Counted from the first letter of the stretch, positions 10,578 to 42,044 are shown. The stretch: 64,000 nucleotides of DNA from Burkholderia gladioli (GCF_000959725.1 NZ_CP009322.1:744001-808000), one strand, 5' to 3'. The notes: generated from the sequence alone by a model not told the origin. Numbers and translations are program-made.

Positions 10578-12038
10578 TCAATCGCTGTCGGCCGCGCTGT
10601 TTTCCAGCTGCGACTTGAGCACGAAGCTGTTGCTCGCCGCGTATCGCTGGCCGGGCTTCAGCCCGTCCAGCACCTCGGTGAACCGGCCATCGCGAATGCC
10701 GGTCTTGAGGGGCTGCGCGACGAACCCCCATTTCGATGCCACGAACACCGCCGGCGCGCCGTCGACGGTCTGCAGCGCGTCGGTCCTGACCGCGAGCGGC
10801 ACGGTGTGCGCGCTGGTATCGACCGTGACGTTGACGAACATGCCCGGCCGCCAGGTGCCGCCCGGATTGGGCAGCACGATGCGCGCGGGTGCCGTGCGGG
10901 TCTGCGCGCCGAGCAGGGCGCCGACATAGGCGACCTGTCCGCGCGCCTGAGAGTCGAATGCCGTCGCGGAGACGCTGGCCTGCTTGCCGACATACACCTC
11001 CTTGAGGCGCTGGGCGGGCACGGCCATTTCGGCCCACACGCTCGACAGGTCGGACAGCACGAAGATGCTCGTGTCGGCCGCCACGGCCTCGCCGGGCGTG
11101 ACGCGCTTCTCGACGATCGAGCCGTCGAACGGCGCGCGCAGTTCGTAGCGATTGAGCGTGCCGCCGGCGGACGCGTCGATGGCGGACAGCTTCTGCCGCG
11201 CGTTCTGCACGGCGATTTCCGCCTCGCGCAGTTGCACCTGGGCGGCCTGGTAATCCTGTTCCGCGGAGATGCGCTCCTGCCACAGCCTGCGCTCGCGCTC
11301 GTACACCTGACGCGCCCCGACCAGCCTGCGCTGCGCGGTCAGCAGCTCGCTGCGCCGGTCGGACAGCTCCGGGCTGGCCAGCACGGCGAGCAGCTCGCCG
11401 CGTTTCACCTGCTGGCCGAGCGACACGGCCACCTTCTCCACCACGCCGGCCACGCGCGGCACGACCTGCGCGGTGCGATCGGCGTTGAAGCGGATCTCGC
11501 CGGGAAGCTGGAACGAATCGGCGATCGCCGCCGGCCCGGCCGGATCGACGCCGATCCTCGCCTCGGCCAGTTGCTGGTCGTCCAGGGGCACGGCGTGCTG
11601 GTTCTGGCGATAGTCGAAGGTCCGCGTCGCGCCTTCGGCCTGCCAGTTGAGCTTCACCTCGAAGACATGCGGTTTCGGGATTGCGGCGGCGCTGCGGTAG
11701 CCGTCCGCGCCGGGCAGCAGCGCGAGCGGGCCGCGCGTGCCGTCGTAGCGCTCGATGGTGGCCGTGAGCGTGTTGCCGGCGGGCTTGACCGGCTTGCCTC
11801 GCAGCGAGGGATAGAAGGCCAGCGTGGCCTGGCCGTCGCGCTCGCCCTGCACGATTTCCAGCGCGTAGGCGCCGTCGGTCAGCACGGTGCCGCCGCGTAC
11901 CGCGGCGGGCGCCGACGTGGCGGCATCGGCTGGCGTGCTCGCGGTGGTGCGCAGCGCGGCGAAGGCAAGCGCCGCGGCGACGGCAAGCCCGCAGGCCAGC
12001 GCGATCGCCAGGGCGACGCGCTTCGGTTGGCTCGGCAT
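10578..12038 (-). CDS. czcB: CzcB-type periplasmic adaptor of the metal efflux pump
   Basis: A 486-residue membrane-fusion protein that bridges CzcA and the outer-membrane channel. The start MPSQPKRVALAIAL (ATG complement at 12036-12038) has GAGGAA upstream and gives a clean N-terminal membrane anchor (LAIALACGLAVAAALAFAAL). A CzcB-specific N-terminal domain follows to about residue 170, then the barrel-sandwich and hairpin (RVAGVVEKVAVSLGQQVKRGELLAVLASPEL; coiled coil RRSELLTAQRRLVGARQVYERERRLWQE), the second lipoyl half (YELRAPFDGSIVEKRVTPGEAV) and the beta-barrel (VWAEMAVPAQRLKEVYVGKQ). The order C-B-A on the minus strand and the 10-nt gap to czcC indicate one operon. Confidence 0.94.
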   Translation of the reverse strand: MPSQPKRVALAIALACGLAVAAALAFAALRTTASTPADAATSAPAAVRGGTVLTDGAYALEIVQGERDGQATLAFYPSLRGKPVKPAGNTLTATIERYDGTRGPLALLPGADGYRSAAAIPKPHVFEVKLNWQAEGATRTFDYRQNQHAVPLDDQQLAEARIGVDPAGPAAIADSFQLPGEIRFNADRTAQVVPRVAGVVEKVAVSLGQQVKRGELLAVLASPELSDRRSELLTAQRRLVGARQVYERERRLWQERISAEQDYQAAQVQLREAEIAVQNARQKLSAIDASAGGTLNRYELRAPFDGSIVEKRVTPGEAVAADTSIFVLSDLSSVWAEMAVPAQRLKEVYVGKQASVSATAFDSQARGQVAYVGALLGAQTRTAPARIVLPNPGGTWRPGMFVNVTVDTSAHTVPLAVRTDALQTVDGAPAVFVASKWGFVAQPLKTGIRDGRFTEVLDGLKPGQRYAASNSFVLKSQLENSAADSD

Positions 12039-12048
12039 AAGGGGTTCC

Positions 12049-13335
12049 TCAGGGTTGGACGGTCGGGGCCGCGGCGTCGAGCGGGGTGCCGAGCAGGCGG
12101 CCGAGATCCGCATCGGCGAGATGCGCGTCGGTCAGCGCGCGGATGTAGCGGGTCTGGTTGTCGAACAGCGTGCGTTGCGCGTCCAGCACGTCCAGGAACT
12201 GGAACTTGCCGAGCGCATAACCGCGCGACATCGCCTCCAGCGCCGAGCGGGCCGCCGGCAGCACGTCGCGTTTCAGGCGCTCGGCCTCCAGCGCCGAGCT
12301 GCGATAGTCCGCGTAGCGTTGCGCCAGCGCCTGCCGCTGCGCCAGGCGGGTGCCGTCGAGATCGGCGCTGGCCTGTTCCGACGAGTGGGTGGCTTCGTCG
12401 ATGGCGCCGCGATTGGTGTCGAAGATCGGCAGCGGGATCGAGATGCCGACCACCGCCTGGTTGTCGGCGATGCCGCCTGTCGTCACGCGCTTGTAGCCGG
12501 CGCTGATCGTGACGTCGGGGATGCGCCGCGCGCGCTCCAGCGAGATGCGGGCATTCGATTGCCTGACCCGGGCCATCGCCTCGCGCGTGAGCGGCGCGTC
12601 CTCCAGGCGGGCGTCGAGCGCCGGCAGCGCGGGCATCTCCGGCAGGCTTTCGAAGCCGTCCTCGCTGGCGCTGCCGCCCGGCCAGCCGCCGCCCAGCGCG
12701 CCGGCAAGCCGGGCGCGCGCGGCGCTCAGGTCCGCCGCGGCGCGCGTGAGCGCGATCTGGGTGGCCACCAGCGCGACGCGCGCCTTGGTCTCCTCGACCG
12801 GCGACACCTTGCCGGCACTGACGCGCTTGGCGACCAGCTCGGTCGAGCGCTCGGCGATCGCGGCCGATTCCGCGCTGACGGCGAGCGTGCGCTGGGCGGA
12901 CAGGAGTCCGTAGAATGCCTGGACGACGCTGCCGCGCACGGCGGCGGACTGGGCGTCCATCGCCGCCAGCGAGGCCTCGCGGCCGTAGGCGGCGACGTCG
13001 ACGCGATAGCCGCGCTTGCCGGCCGTCTCGATGCGCTGGCTGATCATCGCGGTGCTGGTGCGGTCATAACGCTTGAAGCTTTCCTGCAGGAACGACAAGT
13101 CGGGATTGGGGCGCATGCCGGCCTGCAACTGAGCACCGGCGGCGGCATTGGCCGATGCGCGGGCGCTGGTCAGCAGCGGGCTGTTCGCGTTGGCGATGCG
13201 CAGTGCCTCGCCCAGCGACAGCGGCGGGGCGGGCGGCGGTGCCGTGTCGTTCGCCTGCGCGCCGGCGAGAGTGGGAAGCAGCAGGGCGACGGCGAGGATG
13301 GCCAGGGGTTCGAGACGCATGAGTGAAAGAGGCAT
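12049..13335 (-). CDS. czcC: CzcC-type outer-membrane efflux channel (TolC family)
   Basis: A 428-residue outer-membrane factor. It begins with a signal peptide (LEPLAILAVALLLPTLAGAQA), followed by two repeats of the OEP fold: LSLGEALRIANANSPLLTSARASA near residue 45 and the second half with RRIPDVTISAGYKRVTTGG and GISIPLPIFDTNRGAIDEATH. The start is MPLSLMRLEPL at 13335; MRLEPL at 13320 is equally possible, and neither has a clear Shine-Dalgarno. First gene of the czc operon. A 28-bp repeat box ends 44 nt upstream and probably carries the activator site. Confidence 0.93.
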   Translation of the reverse strand: MPLSLMRLEPLAILAVALLLPTLAGAQANDTAPPPAPPLSLGEALRIANANSPLLTSARASANAAAGAQLQAGMRPNPDLSFLQESFKRYDRTSTAMISQRIETAGKRGYRVDVAAYGREASLAAMDAQSAAVRGSVVQAFYGLLSAQRTLAVSAESAAIAERSTELVAKRVSAGKVSPVEETKARVALVATQIALTRAAADLSAARARLAGALGGGWPGGSASEDGFESLPEMPALPALDARLEDAPLTREAMARVRQSNARISLERARRIPDVTISAGYKRVTTGGIADNQAVVGISIPLPIFDTNRGAIDEATHSSEQASADLDGTRLAQRQALAQRYADYRSSALEAERLKRDVLPAARSALEAMSRGYALGKFQFLDVLDAQRTLFDNQTRYIRALTDAHLADADLGRLLGTPLDAAAPTVQP

Positions 13336-13378
13336 CGAGTAGCTTGGCCACCATGCTAGATGCCTGTTGCAGCGCAAA

Positions 13379-13406
13379 CATGCGCGAAACATGAGAATTC
13401 CGTCAT
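13379..13406 (-). promoter_or_regulatory. 28-bp box 1, between czcC and the response regulator gene
   Basis: Read on the minus strand: ATGACGGAATTCTCATG, then seven spacer bases and CATG. It shares 23 of 28 positions with the box at 16446-16473 and a 16-position invariant core with all four boxes. CATG-type half-sites repeated about one helical turn apart are typical of OmpR-family response regulators. It sits between the divergent czcC and regulator promoters. Confidence 0.65.
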
Positions 13407-13540
13407 CTTGCCGCCAGGGGGCGTTTCTCGTGCGATGCTTGGCGCAATCCCGATCGCGCCGGGCGCGATCATCCGGGCCGGATCGACTGCGCCGACGCTG
13501 GCCGGCGCGTATCCACCCGAACCTTGCAAGGAAAGGAATC

Positions 13541-14224
13541 ATGCGTATTCTCATCGTCGAGGATGAGCCCAAGACCGGCGCCTATCTGCGCAAGGGGCTG
13601 ACGGAGGCGGGCTATGTGGTCGACTGGGTGCAGGACGGAACCACCGGCCAGCACCAGGCCGAAACCGAGGATTACGACCTGCTGGTGCTCGACGTGATGC
13701 TGCCCGGGCAGGACGGCTGGACCCTGCTGCAGAACCTGCGGCGCAGCAAGTCGACCCCGGTGCTGTTTCTCACCGCGCGCGACGACGTGGGGGACCGCGT
13801 GAAGGGGCTCGAGCTGGGCGCCGACGACTACCTGGCGAAACCCTTCGATTTCGTCGAGCTGACCGCGCGCATCAAGTCGATCCTGCGACGCGGCCAGGCG
13901 CGCGAGACGAATACCCTGAAGGTCGCCGATCTCGAACTCGACCTGACGCGCCGGAAGGCGACGCGACACGCGGATACGATCCTGCTCACCGCCAAGGAGT
14001 TCGCGCTGTTGTGGCTGCTGATGCGGCGCGAGGGGGAGATCCTGCCGCGCGCCACCATCGCCTCGCAGGTCTGGGACATGAACTTCAACAGCGATACCAA
14101 CGTGGTGGATTCGGCGATCCGGCGCCTGCGCTCCAAGATCGACGACGCCTACGAACCGAAGCTGATCCACACCGTGCGCGGCATGGGTTACGTGCTCGAA
14201 GTGCGCAACCCGGTTTCGCGATGA
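13541..14224 (+). CDS. czcR: OmpR-family response regulator of metal efflux (CzcR/IrlR type)
   Basis: A 227-residue response regulator. The receiver domain has [20 protein letters not shown], phospho-acceptor Asp51 in [13 protein letters not shown] and the conserved Lys in [10 protein letters not shown]. The C-terminal winged helix has [22 protein letters not shown] and [33 protein letters not shown]. The start has GGAAAGGAATC upstream. It overlaps the kinase gene by ATGA and is divergent from czcCBA. The subfamily (CusR/CopR/CzcR/IrlR) responds to heavy metals; the neighbouring CzcA favours Zn/Cd/Co over Cu. It is the likely protein that binds the 28-bp boxes. Confidence 0.94.
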   Translation: MRILIVEDEPKTGAYLRKGLTEAGYVVDWVQDGTTGQHQAETEDYDLLVLDVMLPGQDGWTLLQNLRRSKSTPVLFLTARDDVGDRVKGLELGADDYLAKPFDFVELTARIKSILRRGQARETNTLKVADLELDLTRRKATRHADTILLTAKEFALLWLLMRREGEILPRATIASQVWDMNFNSDTNVVDSAIRRLRSKIDDAYEPKLIHTVRGMGYVLEVRNPVSR

Positions 14225-15645
14225 TGCAGCGCGTCGTCCCTCACACCCTGCGCGGGCGCCTGACGGTCCTCATCATCCTGTCGACCTCGGTGATCCTGGC
14301 CTTGAGCGGCCTCGCGCTCTACGAGGCCCTGCGTAGCCGCATCGAATCCTCGGCCGCCGAGCAGATCGACGGCATCACGGCCGCCTTGCGCCAGCACCTG
14401 GCCAAGGTCGGAACCCTCACCGATGTGCGGCTGAACCGGGACCTCTGGATCGACCAGCTTCACGGGCATTCGGACATGGATCTGGCCATCCTCGACTCGA
14501 CCGGCAACGTGCTGGTCGGCACGAGGGGCTTGCGCTTCGACGCCTCGCTGCTGTCCGCGGCCGCTGCCTCGGCGGCCGTCAGCATCGAACCGGCTCGCTC
14601 CAGCCTGCGTTATTCGATTTCCACGGTCCGGCTGGCCGGCCCCGGCGCGCCGGTGGTTCGCGTCGTGGTGCAATACGATCGCGCCGAGGACCTGTCGACC
14701 CTGCGCGCGCATGCCTACACGATCGTCGTGATCGAAGTGTGCGGCGTGGTGCTGGCCGCCGTGCTCGCCTACGGCATCGCCGGCCTCGGCCTGAACCCCC
14801 TGCGCCGCTTCGCCGTGCGCGCCGAGCAGATGTCGACCAGCCGGCTCGCGCATCCCGTGCAGGAGCTGCATGTGTCGGGCGAGCTTCGGGAACTGGAACA
14901 TGCCTTCAACGGCATGCTGGCGCGGCTCGACGAGTCGTTCACGCGGCTGGGCCAGTTCTCGTCGAACCTGGCGCACGACATGCGCACGCCCCTCACCAAC
15001 CTGCAGGCCGCCGCGCAGGTGGCGCTCTCGCAGCCGCGCAGCGCGGACGAATACCAGGCCGTGATCGAGTCGAGCATCGACGAATACCAGCGCCTGTCGC
15101 ACATGATCGAGGACATGCTGTTCATCGCGCGCGCCGAGCAGGCCGGGCAGTCGCTCGATATCCGTCGGCTCGATGCGGCGGACGAGGCCGAACGCGTGGC
15201 CGGCTATTACGAGGCGCTCGCGGAGGATGCGGGGGTGTCGATCGTGGTGCGGGGCCGGGCAAGCGTCGAGGCGGACCTGAGCCTGTATCAGCGCGCGCTC
15301 AGCAACCTGCTGTCGAACGCCTTGAAATACGCGCCGCGCGGCAGCGCGATCACGATCGAATGCCGGCAGCAAGGCGAGGCGGCGCTGATCGAGGTTTCGG
15401 ACCTGGGGGAGGGCATTCATCCGCAGCATCTCGCGCGGATCTTCGAGCGCTTCTACCGCATCGATCCCTCGCGGCAGAATTCCGCTTCGGGCACGGGGCT
15501 GGGGCTGGCGATCGTGAAATCGATCATGGACAACCACGGCGGCGAATGCGGCGTGGACAGCCTGCCGGGAACGCTCACCACCTTCTGGCTTCGTTTTCCC
15601 GGCGCGACGGGCGAGGCCGCCTCGGGCCCGGGCCGCCCGGCCTGA
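14221..15645 (+). CDS. czcS: Heavy-metal sensor histidine kinase (CzcS/IrlS type)
   Basis: A 474-residue inner-membrane kinase that pairs with the upstream regulator (4-nt ATGA overlap; ATG at 14224 is an alternative start). TM1 is [21 protein letters not shown] near residue 20. A periplasmic sensor of about 125 residues follows, then TM2 ([20 protein letters not shown]) near 175, a HAMP linker with [14 protein letters not shown], the dimerisation H-box [13 protein letters not shown] with His252, and the ATPase domain with N-box [14 protein letters not shown]1 [10 protein letters not shown] and G2 [16 protein letters not shown] complete IrlS/CzcS-type kinase. The TGA stop lies in the loop of a GC-rich hairpin. 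Confidence 0.94.
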   Translation: MMQRVVPHTLRGRLTVLIILSTSVILALSGLALYEALRSRIESSAAEQIDGITAALRQHLAKVGTLTDVRLNRDLWIDQLHGHSDMDLAILDSTGNVLVGTRGLRFDASLLSAAAASAAVSIEPARSSLRYSISTVRLAGPGAPVVRVVVQYDRAEDLSTLRAHAYTIVVIEVCGVVLAAVLAYGIAGLGLNPLRRFAVRAEQMSTSRLAHPVQELHVSGELRELEHAFNGMLARLDESFTRLGQFSSNLAHDMRTPLTNLQAAAQVALSQPRSADEYQAVIESSIDEYQRLSHMIEDMLFIARAEQAGQSLDIRRLDAADEAERVAGYYEALAEDAGVSIVVRGRASVEADLSLYQRALSNLLSNALKYAPRGSAITIECRQQGEAALIEVSDLGEGIHPQHLARIFERFYRIDPSRQNSASGTGLGLAIVKSIMDNHGGECGVDSLPGTLTTFWLRFPGATGEAASGPGRPA

Positions 15646-15653
15646 GGCCGGGC
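15635..15653. terminator. GC hairpin spanning the kinase stop codon
   Basis: GCCCGGCC (15635-15642) and GGCCGGGC (15646-15653) pair perfectly; the 3-nt loop is the TGA stop codon of the kinase gene. There is no U-tract. It lies between convergent genes and may weakly end transcription. Confidence 0.35.
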
Positions 15654-15684
15654 GATGTCGCGAGCGTTCCCCGCGGCGCGGCGC

Positions 15685-15957
15685 TCAACGCGAGCCGAGC
15701 TTGTCGTGCGCGTCCACCTTCGGATCGGATTCGCGGGGATGCACGGTCATGCCGTGCAGGTCCTTGTTGCGCTCGACCATGTCCGTGCTCGGCGGATATT
15801 GCGTCTTGCCCGCCGGCACGGCGCCCTCGTGTTGCGCGACCTTCAGCTCGTCGACGACGTCCGTGCGCGATTTGCCTTGTGCCTGCGCGGCTTGGCTGGC
15901 CGCGCCGATCGACATGGCGGCGGTAACGAACAGGATTGCATAACGAATCGACTTCAT
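15685..15957 (-). CDS. DUF4148 small exported protein
   Basis: A 90-residue protein with a clear signal peptide (MKSIRYAILFVTAAMSIGAASQAAQAQ) and a short mature part of the DUF4148 family: GKSRTDVVDELKVAQHEGAVPAGKTQYPPSTDMVERNK. The mature protein is periplasmic; its biochemical role is unknown. AAGGAG lies before the ATG. It is convergent with the kinase gene. A 28-bp box ends 73 nt upstream, so it is probably co-regulated with czcCBA. A paralogue lies at 16533-16820. Confidence 0.88.
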   Translation of the reverse strand: MKSIRYAILFVTAAMSIGAASQAAQAQGKSRTDVVDELKVAQHEGAVPAGKTQYPPSTDMVERNKDLHGMTVHPRESDPKVDAHDKLGSR

Positions 15958-16029
15958 GACTGGCTCCTTGGGATGGGCTCGCCGGGTGGCGAGTCGTGTG
16001 GCCAGTATGGGCAGGCAGCCGTGCGTGAT

Positions 16030-16057
16030 CGTGATTCGAACATGAGAAATGCGTCAT
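16030..16057 (-). promoter_or_regulatory. 28-bp box 2, upstream of the DUF4148 gene at 15957
   Basis: Read on the minus strand: ATGACGCATTTCTCATG, then TTCGAAT and CACG. It contains the invariant ATGA and TCTCATG blocks at the same spacing as the czc box. It lies 73 nt before the DUF4148 start and back-to-back with box 3, only 9 nt away. Confidence 0.6.
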
Positions 16058-16066
16058 GACGCGGCG

Positions 16067-16094
16067 ATGAGGAAAATCTCATGCCGGGCTCATG
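16067..16094 (+). promoter_or_regulatory. 28-bp box 3, upstream of the small lipoprotein gene
   Basis: Reads ATGAGGAAAATCTCATG, then CCGGGCT and CATG, on the plus strand. TCATG occurs twice with starts 11 bp apart. It is oriented toward the gene at 16198, 103 nt away, and is divergent from box 2. Confidence 0.6.
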
Positions 16095-16197
16095 TCCATG
16101 CCGGAGCGCGAGTCGACAATCCAGCCTCATGCCGTGTGGCGGAGCGCCTGCTCGCGAATCCACGCGACCCGAATCGCCACTCTCCCGGATACGGATC

Positions 16198-16428
16198 ATG
16201 TCCCGAATCGATTTTCGCTGCCTTGTCCTGCTTATTCTGCTTGTCCCGATTGCCCTGCTCTCGATGGCCGGATGCGCGTCGAGCACCGGCGGGCCGGCGC
16301 AGGGAAGCGGCGGTGAATACCGCGAGCGGCAGGGGATGCCGAACCAGCAGGTGGACTACGCCGGGCATCGCTGCGGCAGCCCTTATGCCTACGTCAAGAT
16401 CCACCCTTGTGTCTTCCCGCGTCCCTAG
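16198..16428 (+). CDS. Small lipoprotein of unknown function
   Basis: A 76-residue predicted lipoprotein. A hydrophobic signal segment FRCLVLLILLVPIALLSM is followed by the lipobox MAGC, giving a lipid-modified Cys near residue 25 and a mature part of only about 50 residues (ASSTGGPAQGSGGEYRERQG..., ending CGSPYAYVKIHPCVFPRP, with two further cysteines). No family is recognised. The start MSRIDFRC is chosen because it gives the shortest n-region; no strong ribosome-binding site is seen. Box 3 lies upstream and box 4 begins just after its stop, which places it in the putative metal regulon. Confidence 0.7.
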   Translation: MSRIDFRCLVLLILLVPIALLSMAGCASSTGGPAQGSGGEYRERQGMPNQQVDYAGHRCGSPYAYVKIHPCVFPRP

Positions 16429-16445
16429 CCTGGAGCGAGGCCGAC

Positions 16446-16473
16446 ATGACGGAAATCTCATGTTCGGATCATG
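16446..16473 (+). promoter_or_regulatory. 28-bp box 4, upstream of the second DUF4148 gene
   Basis: Reads ATGACGGAAATCTCATG, then TTCGGAT and CATG. It is 23/28 identical to the czc box although 3 kb away and on the opposite strand. It is 59 nt before the start of the DUF4148 gene at 16533. Confidence 0.65.
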
Positions 16474-16532
16474 CCCGCGCAGCAGCGCGCGGCCAGAATC
16501 AAGCCATCGATACCGAACCGGAAACACGAGGA

Positions 16533-16820
16533 ATGAAGAATGCATTGCGCCTTTCGCTCGGCATGGGCATTGCGCTGGCCGGCCTGTGCCTGGGCGGGCA
16601 GGCGACGGCCCAAGCGAAGACTCGCGCCGAAGTCCGGCAGGAACTCCTGCAGGCCCGGCACGACGGCTACCTTCCCAATCGACGCACGAATTTCCCGCCC
16701 GATGCGTCGATGGTGGCGCGAAGCCGGCAATTGCATCGCCTCACGATCCATCGCGGCGAAAGCTCGCCGCGCTTCGACGAGCACGATACGCGCGATCCGG
16801 CGGCCCGGCCCGCGCAATGA
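16533..16820 (+). CDS. DUF4148 small exported protein, paralogue
   Basis: A 95-residue protein: signal peptide MKNALRLSLGMGIALAGLCL plus GGQATAQ, then a DUF4148 core KTRAEVRQELLQARHDGYLP and NRRTNFPPDASMVARSRQLH. It aligns with the 15685-15957 product over the whole length (K-S/T-R-x-x-V-x-x-E-L, then Y/F-PP and S-x-D/M-MV motifs). It is predicted periplasmic and of unknown function. CGAGGA immediately precedes the ATG. Box 4 lies upstream, and the next small gene starts 63 nt downstream, probably in the same transcript. Confidence 0.87.
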   Translation: MKNALRLSLGMGIALAGLCLGGQATAQAKTRAEVRQELLQARHDGYLPNRRTNFPPDASMVARSRQLHRLTIHRGESSPRFDEHDTRDPAARPAQ

Positions 16821-16883
16821 GCGATGCAAGCGCGAATGGACCCGCGATGGCGGGCGACGTACCGAATCACCGAGGAGTCGAGC

Positions 16884-17147
16884 ATGCGCATGTCGAAGTG
16901 GATAAGCCTGTCGATGCTGGCCGTGTCGATGAGCGCGATGGCGGGAGGCTGGCCGGAGCGCTGGATCGATCACGAGCCGACGCATTGGCGAAACCTGGAT
17001 GCCGAGGCGGGCGACCAGGCCGCGCCGGAGCGGCAAGCGAAACGGCAGGCGAAGCGGAAACCCATTCCGGTCCCCGGCGATTCGTCGATCACCGTCACGC
17101 AGAGCCTGTCGCGATCCGGCGCGCCGGCGAGCCCGCCGCTTCGGTGA
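16884..17147 (+). CDS. Small exported basic protein, no family recognised
   Basis: An 87-residue protein with a signal peptide (MRMSKWISLSMLAVSMSAMA) and a short, charged mature part: GGWPERWIDHEPTHWRN, a basic stretch ERQAKRQAKRKPIPVPG, then SSITVTQSLSRSG. The mature protein is expected in the periplasm. No homologous family is recognised. GAGGAG before the ATG supports a real gene. It is downstream of the second DUF4148 gene on the same strand and probably co-transcribed, so a role linked to the metal-efflux locus is possible but unproven. Confidence 0.68.
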   Translation: MRMSKWISLSMLAVSMSAMAGGWPERWIDHEPTHWRNLDAEAGDQAAPERQAKRQAKRKPIPVPGDSSITVTQSLSRSGAPASPPLR

Positions 17148-17833
17148 TACACGCGTTGAAGCTTCTTCCCGGCGCGTGCCGGGAAGGCTCCCGCGCCGAC
17201 CGGCTTGCTTCGTGACCGCGCCTGCCCGATACTTTCCCACTATGTGATTCGATGCCTGCATGGCATGCAATAATCGGCCCTGCATCATTGCCACGAATCC
17301 ACGCATCCCGTCCCGCCGCCTCGCTTTTTTGACCGATCCCGCCTGCCACGCCGGCGTATTTCTTACTCGCCGCGCACGCTCGTTCGACACGATTACGAAT
17401 TCATGTTCGACGGCGCGAGTTTCGCGATCTCCATCTTTATTTTTTTATTGCCACGCTGAAGCGGCCTGACTACGCTCGGGCGGACTGGGCCTGCTGAATT
17501 CGACTCATCTGTCGTTGCGGCGGCCATACCAGAACAAGCCGCCGGCCTGGCCGCAACGCTCGGGCCGGCGACGCCAAAGCGAGAGAAACGTGCTGAGACC
17601 AGCGCATCCGAGACACGCCGCTGCGCGAGGGCCATGCCGATTCCGCCACATTCCGCCGCCTCGCGCGGCGATGGGCGAGGGCGGCTCGTGCCGGGCGCAA
17701 ACCCTCCCTCCTTTATCGACCGCCGTCGCCTGCTCCCCCGAGCCTGACCGGGCATCCGGCGCCTGACCCTCCAGGTGCCGCGACGGGCATCGCGCATGCG
17801 CGGGCCGCCGCCGGCACCTGGCTCATTCATTCC
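17148..17833 (+). other. 686-bp intergenic region before the NRPS
   Basis: No convincing gene was found. It holds a 9-bp hairpin (17165-17173 with 17178-17186, loop GCGT, no U-tract) just after the small-protein gene, which may end that transcript. An AT-rich segment near 17380-17460 with a long T run is the most promoter-like part. A 10-bp inverted repeat lies immediately before the NRPS start. No lux box or regulator gene was recognised. Confidence 0.6.
17771..17821 (+). promoter_or_regulatory. Inverted repeat just upstream of the NRPS start
   Basis: CCAGGTGCCG (17771-17780) and CGGCACCTGG (17812-17821) are exact reverse complements. They enclose a perfect 12-bp palindrome CGCGCATGCGCG (17791-17802). 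The structure ends 12 nt before the NRPS ATG, where no Shine-Dalgarno is visible. It could be an operator or a leader stem-loop affecting translation. Confidence 0.45.
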
Positions 17834-41239
<23,406 letters not shown>

Positions 41240-41252
41240 GCGGCGCGCCGCG

Positions 41253-41284
41253 CGCCGACATCGGTCAAATGACCGATGTCGGCG
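41253..41284. promoter_or_regulatory. Perfect 15-bp palindrome upstream of the small membrane protein gene
   Basis: Arms CGCCGACATCGGTCA (41253-41267) and TGACCGATGTCGGCG (41270-41284) flank AA. The core CATCGGTC-N4-GACCGATG recurs with the same spacing at 43684-43717. It starts 14 nt after the NRPS stop and ends 56 nt before the next start codon. The lack of a U-tract and the recurrence favour an operator over a terminator. Confidence 0.65.
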
Positions 41285-41340
41285 GGTTCCGGGCGCTGCC
41301 ATGATCGTCGGCAGGATCAAATGCGGGAAGGAGCCATGCC

Positions 41341-41616
41341 ATGTCGGTTCGTCACCTGATCATCATCGCGGCCGGCAGCTGGCTGCCTCGCGCCCTGGGC
41401 GCCTGGGCCGTGTTGTCCGGGCTGTTGCAGCTGGCTCGCGCGGCTCGTCGCGGCAGGCGCGCCGAGCCGCCGTGGAACGCGCTGGCGGGCGGCGCGCGTT
41501 CGGTGCTGGCCGGCGTGCTGCTGTCGAGCGAGGCGGTGGGCGCGATCTATTTCCTGATCGCCGGCTGGTGGTGGGCGGTGGACGGCTTGCGGCGCCGGCG
41601 TGCCGGTACTTCGTGA
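41341..41616 (+). CDS. Short membrane protein, truncated paralogue of the 43790 gene product
   Basis: A 91-residue protein with two or three membrane segments (ALGAWAVLSGLLQLARAAR; AIYFLIAGWWWAVDGL). It aligns with the C-terminal half of the 192-residue protein at 43790-44368: GAWAVLSGLLQL against GVWAILSGLMQL, and GAIYFLIAGWW against GAVYFLISAVW. It lacks the first ~100 residues and a short internal segment. The family looks HdeD/DUF308-like; the function is unknown. A good GGAAGGAG sits before the ATG, so it is probably expressed. A cupin gene follows after 54 nt, and the palindrome at 41253-41284 lies upstream. Confidence 0.75.
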   Translation: MSVRHLIIIAAGSWLPRALGAWAVLSGLLQLARAARRGRRAEPPWNALAGGARSVLAGVLLSSEAVGAIYFLIAGWWWAVDGLRRRRAGTS

Positions 41617-41670
41617 GTCGCGGCCGGAACGGCGCGGCACGGGCAGGATCGAGACAGACAGGAGAACGAG

Positions 41671-42012
41671 ATGGACGACAAGGATATCGCGCTGGCCAAC
41701 CCGAAGGTGCAGTACCGCAGCCTGCTGCGCGAGGACGGCTGCACGGTGTTGCAGACCACCATCCAGCCGGGCGGCGAGACGCAATGGCATCACCACACGC
41801 ATGTCAGCGACCAGTTCGTGGTGGTGCGCGGGGTACTGACGGTGGAGTACCGGATCGACGGCCGCGTCGAGCGCACGGAGGTGCGCGGCTTCCATTCGGT
41901 CGATCCCGGCGTGGTCCACCACGTCAGGAACGACACCGACGAGCCGCTCGTCTACATCATGGTGCAGGCCGGCGGCGTGCCGGACATCGTGCTGGCCGGG
42001 CCGTCGGCCTGA
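41671..42012 (+). CDS. Small single-domain cupin protein
   Basis: A 113-residue cupin_2 protein. Motif 1 is PGGETQWHHHTHVSDQFVVVRGVLTV, with a His cluster fit to bind a metal; motif 2 is VDPGVVHHVRNDTDEPLVYIMVQAGG. It is soluble, with no signal peptide. AGGAGA lies about 8 nt before the ATG. It is in tandem with the short membrane protein gene and convergent with the LuxR-type regulator. The substrate is not predictable; small cupins can be isomerases, dioxygenases or ligand-binding proteins. Confidence 0.87.
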   Translation: MDDKDIALANPKVQYRSLLREDGCTVLQTTIQPGGETQWHHHTHVSDQFVVVRGVLTVEYRIDGRVERTEVRGFHSVDPGVVHHVRNDTDEPLVYIMVQAGGVPDIVLAGPSA

Positions 42013-42044
42013 GCCGGCCCGCCAGGCGCCTTCGCATCGTGCCG

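Noticed and set aside
7259..10618. A 1119-codon plus-strand frame opposite czcA
   Set aside because: Arg/Gln/His/Asp-rich translation without motifs; the minus strand encodes a complete CzcA.
17387..17410. A partial match to the 28-bp metal box (TTCATGTTCG) in the region before the NRPS
   Set aside because: Only the central CATGTTCG part fits; the ATGA block and the final CATG are missing, so it is probably chance.
17260..17469. A 69-codon plus-strand frame before the NRPS
   Set aside because: No ribosome-binding site, no signal peptide or domain, and atypical codon use; treated as non-coding.
41253..41284. Reading the post-NRPS palindrome as the NRPS terminator
   Set aside because: The loop between the full arms is only 2 nt, no U-tract follows, and the same core recurs before another gene; an operator explains more.
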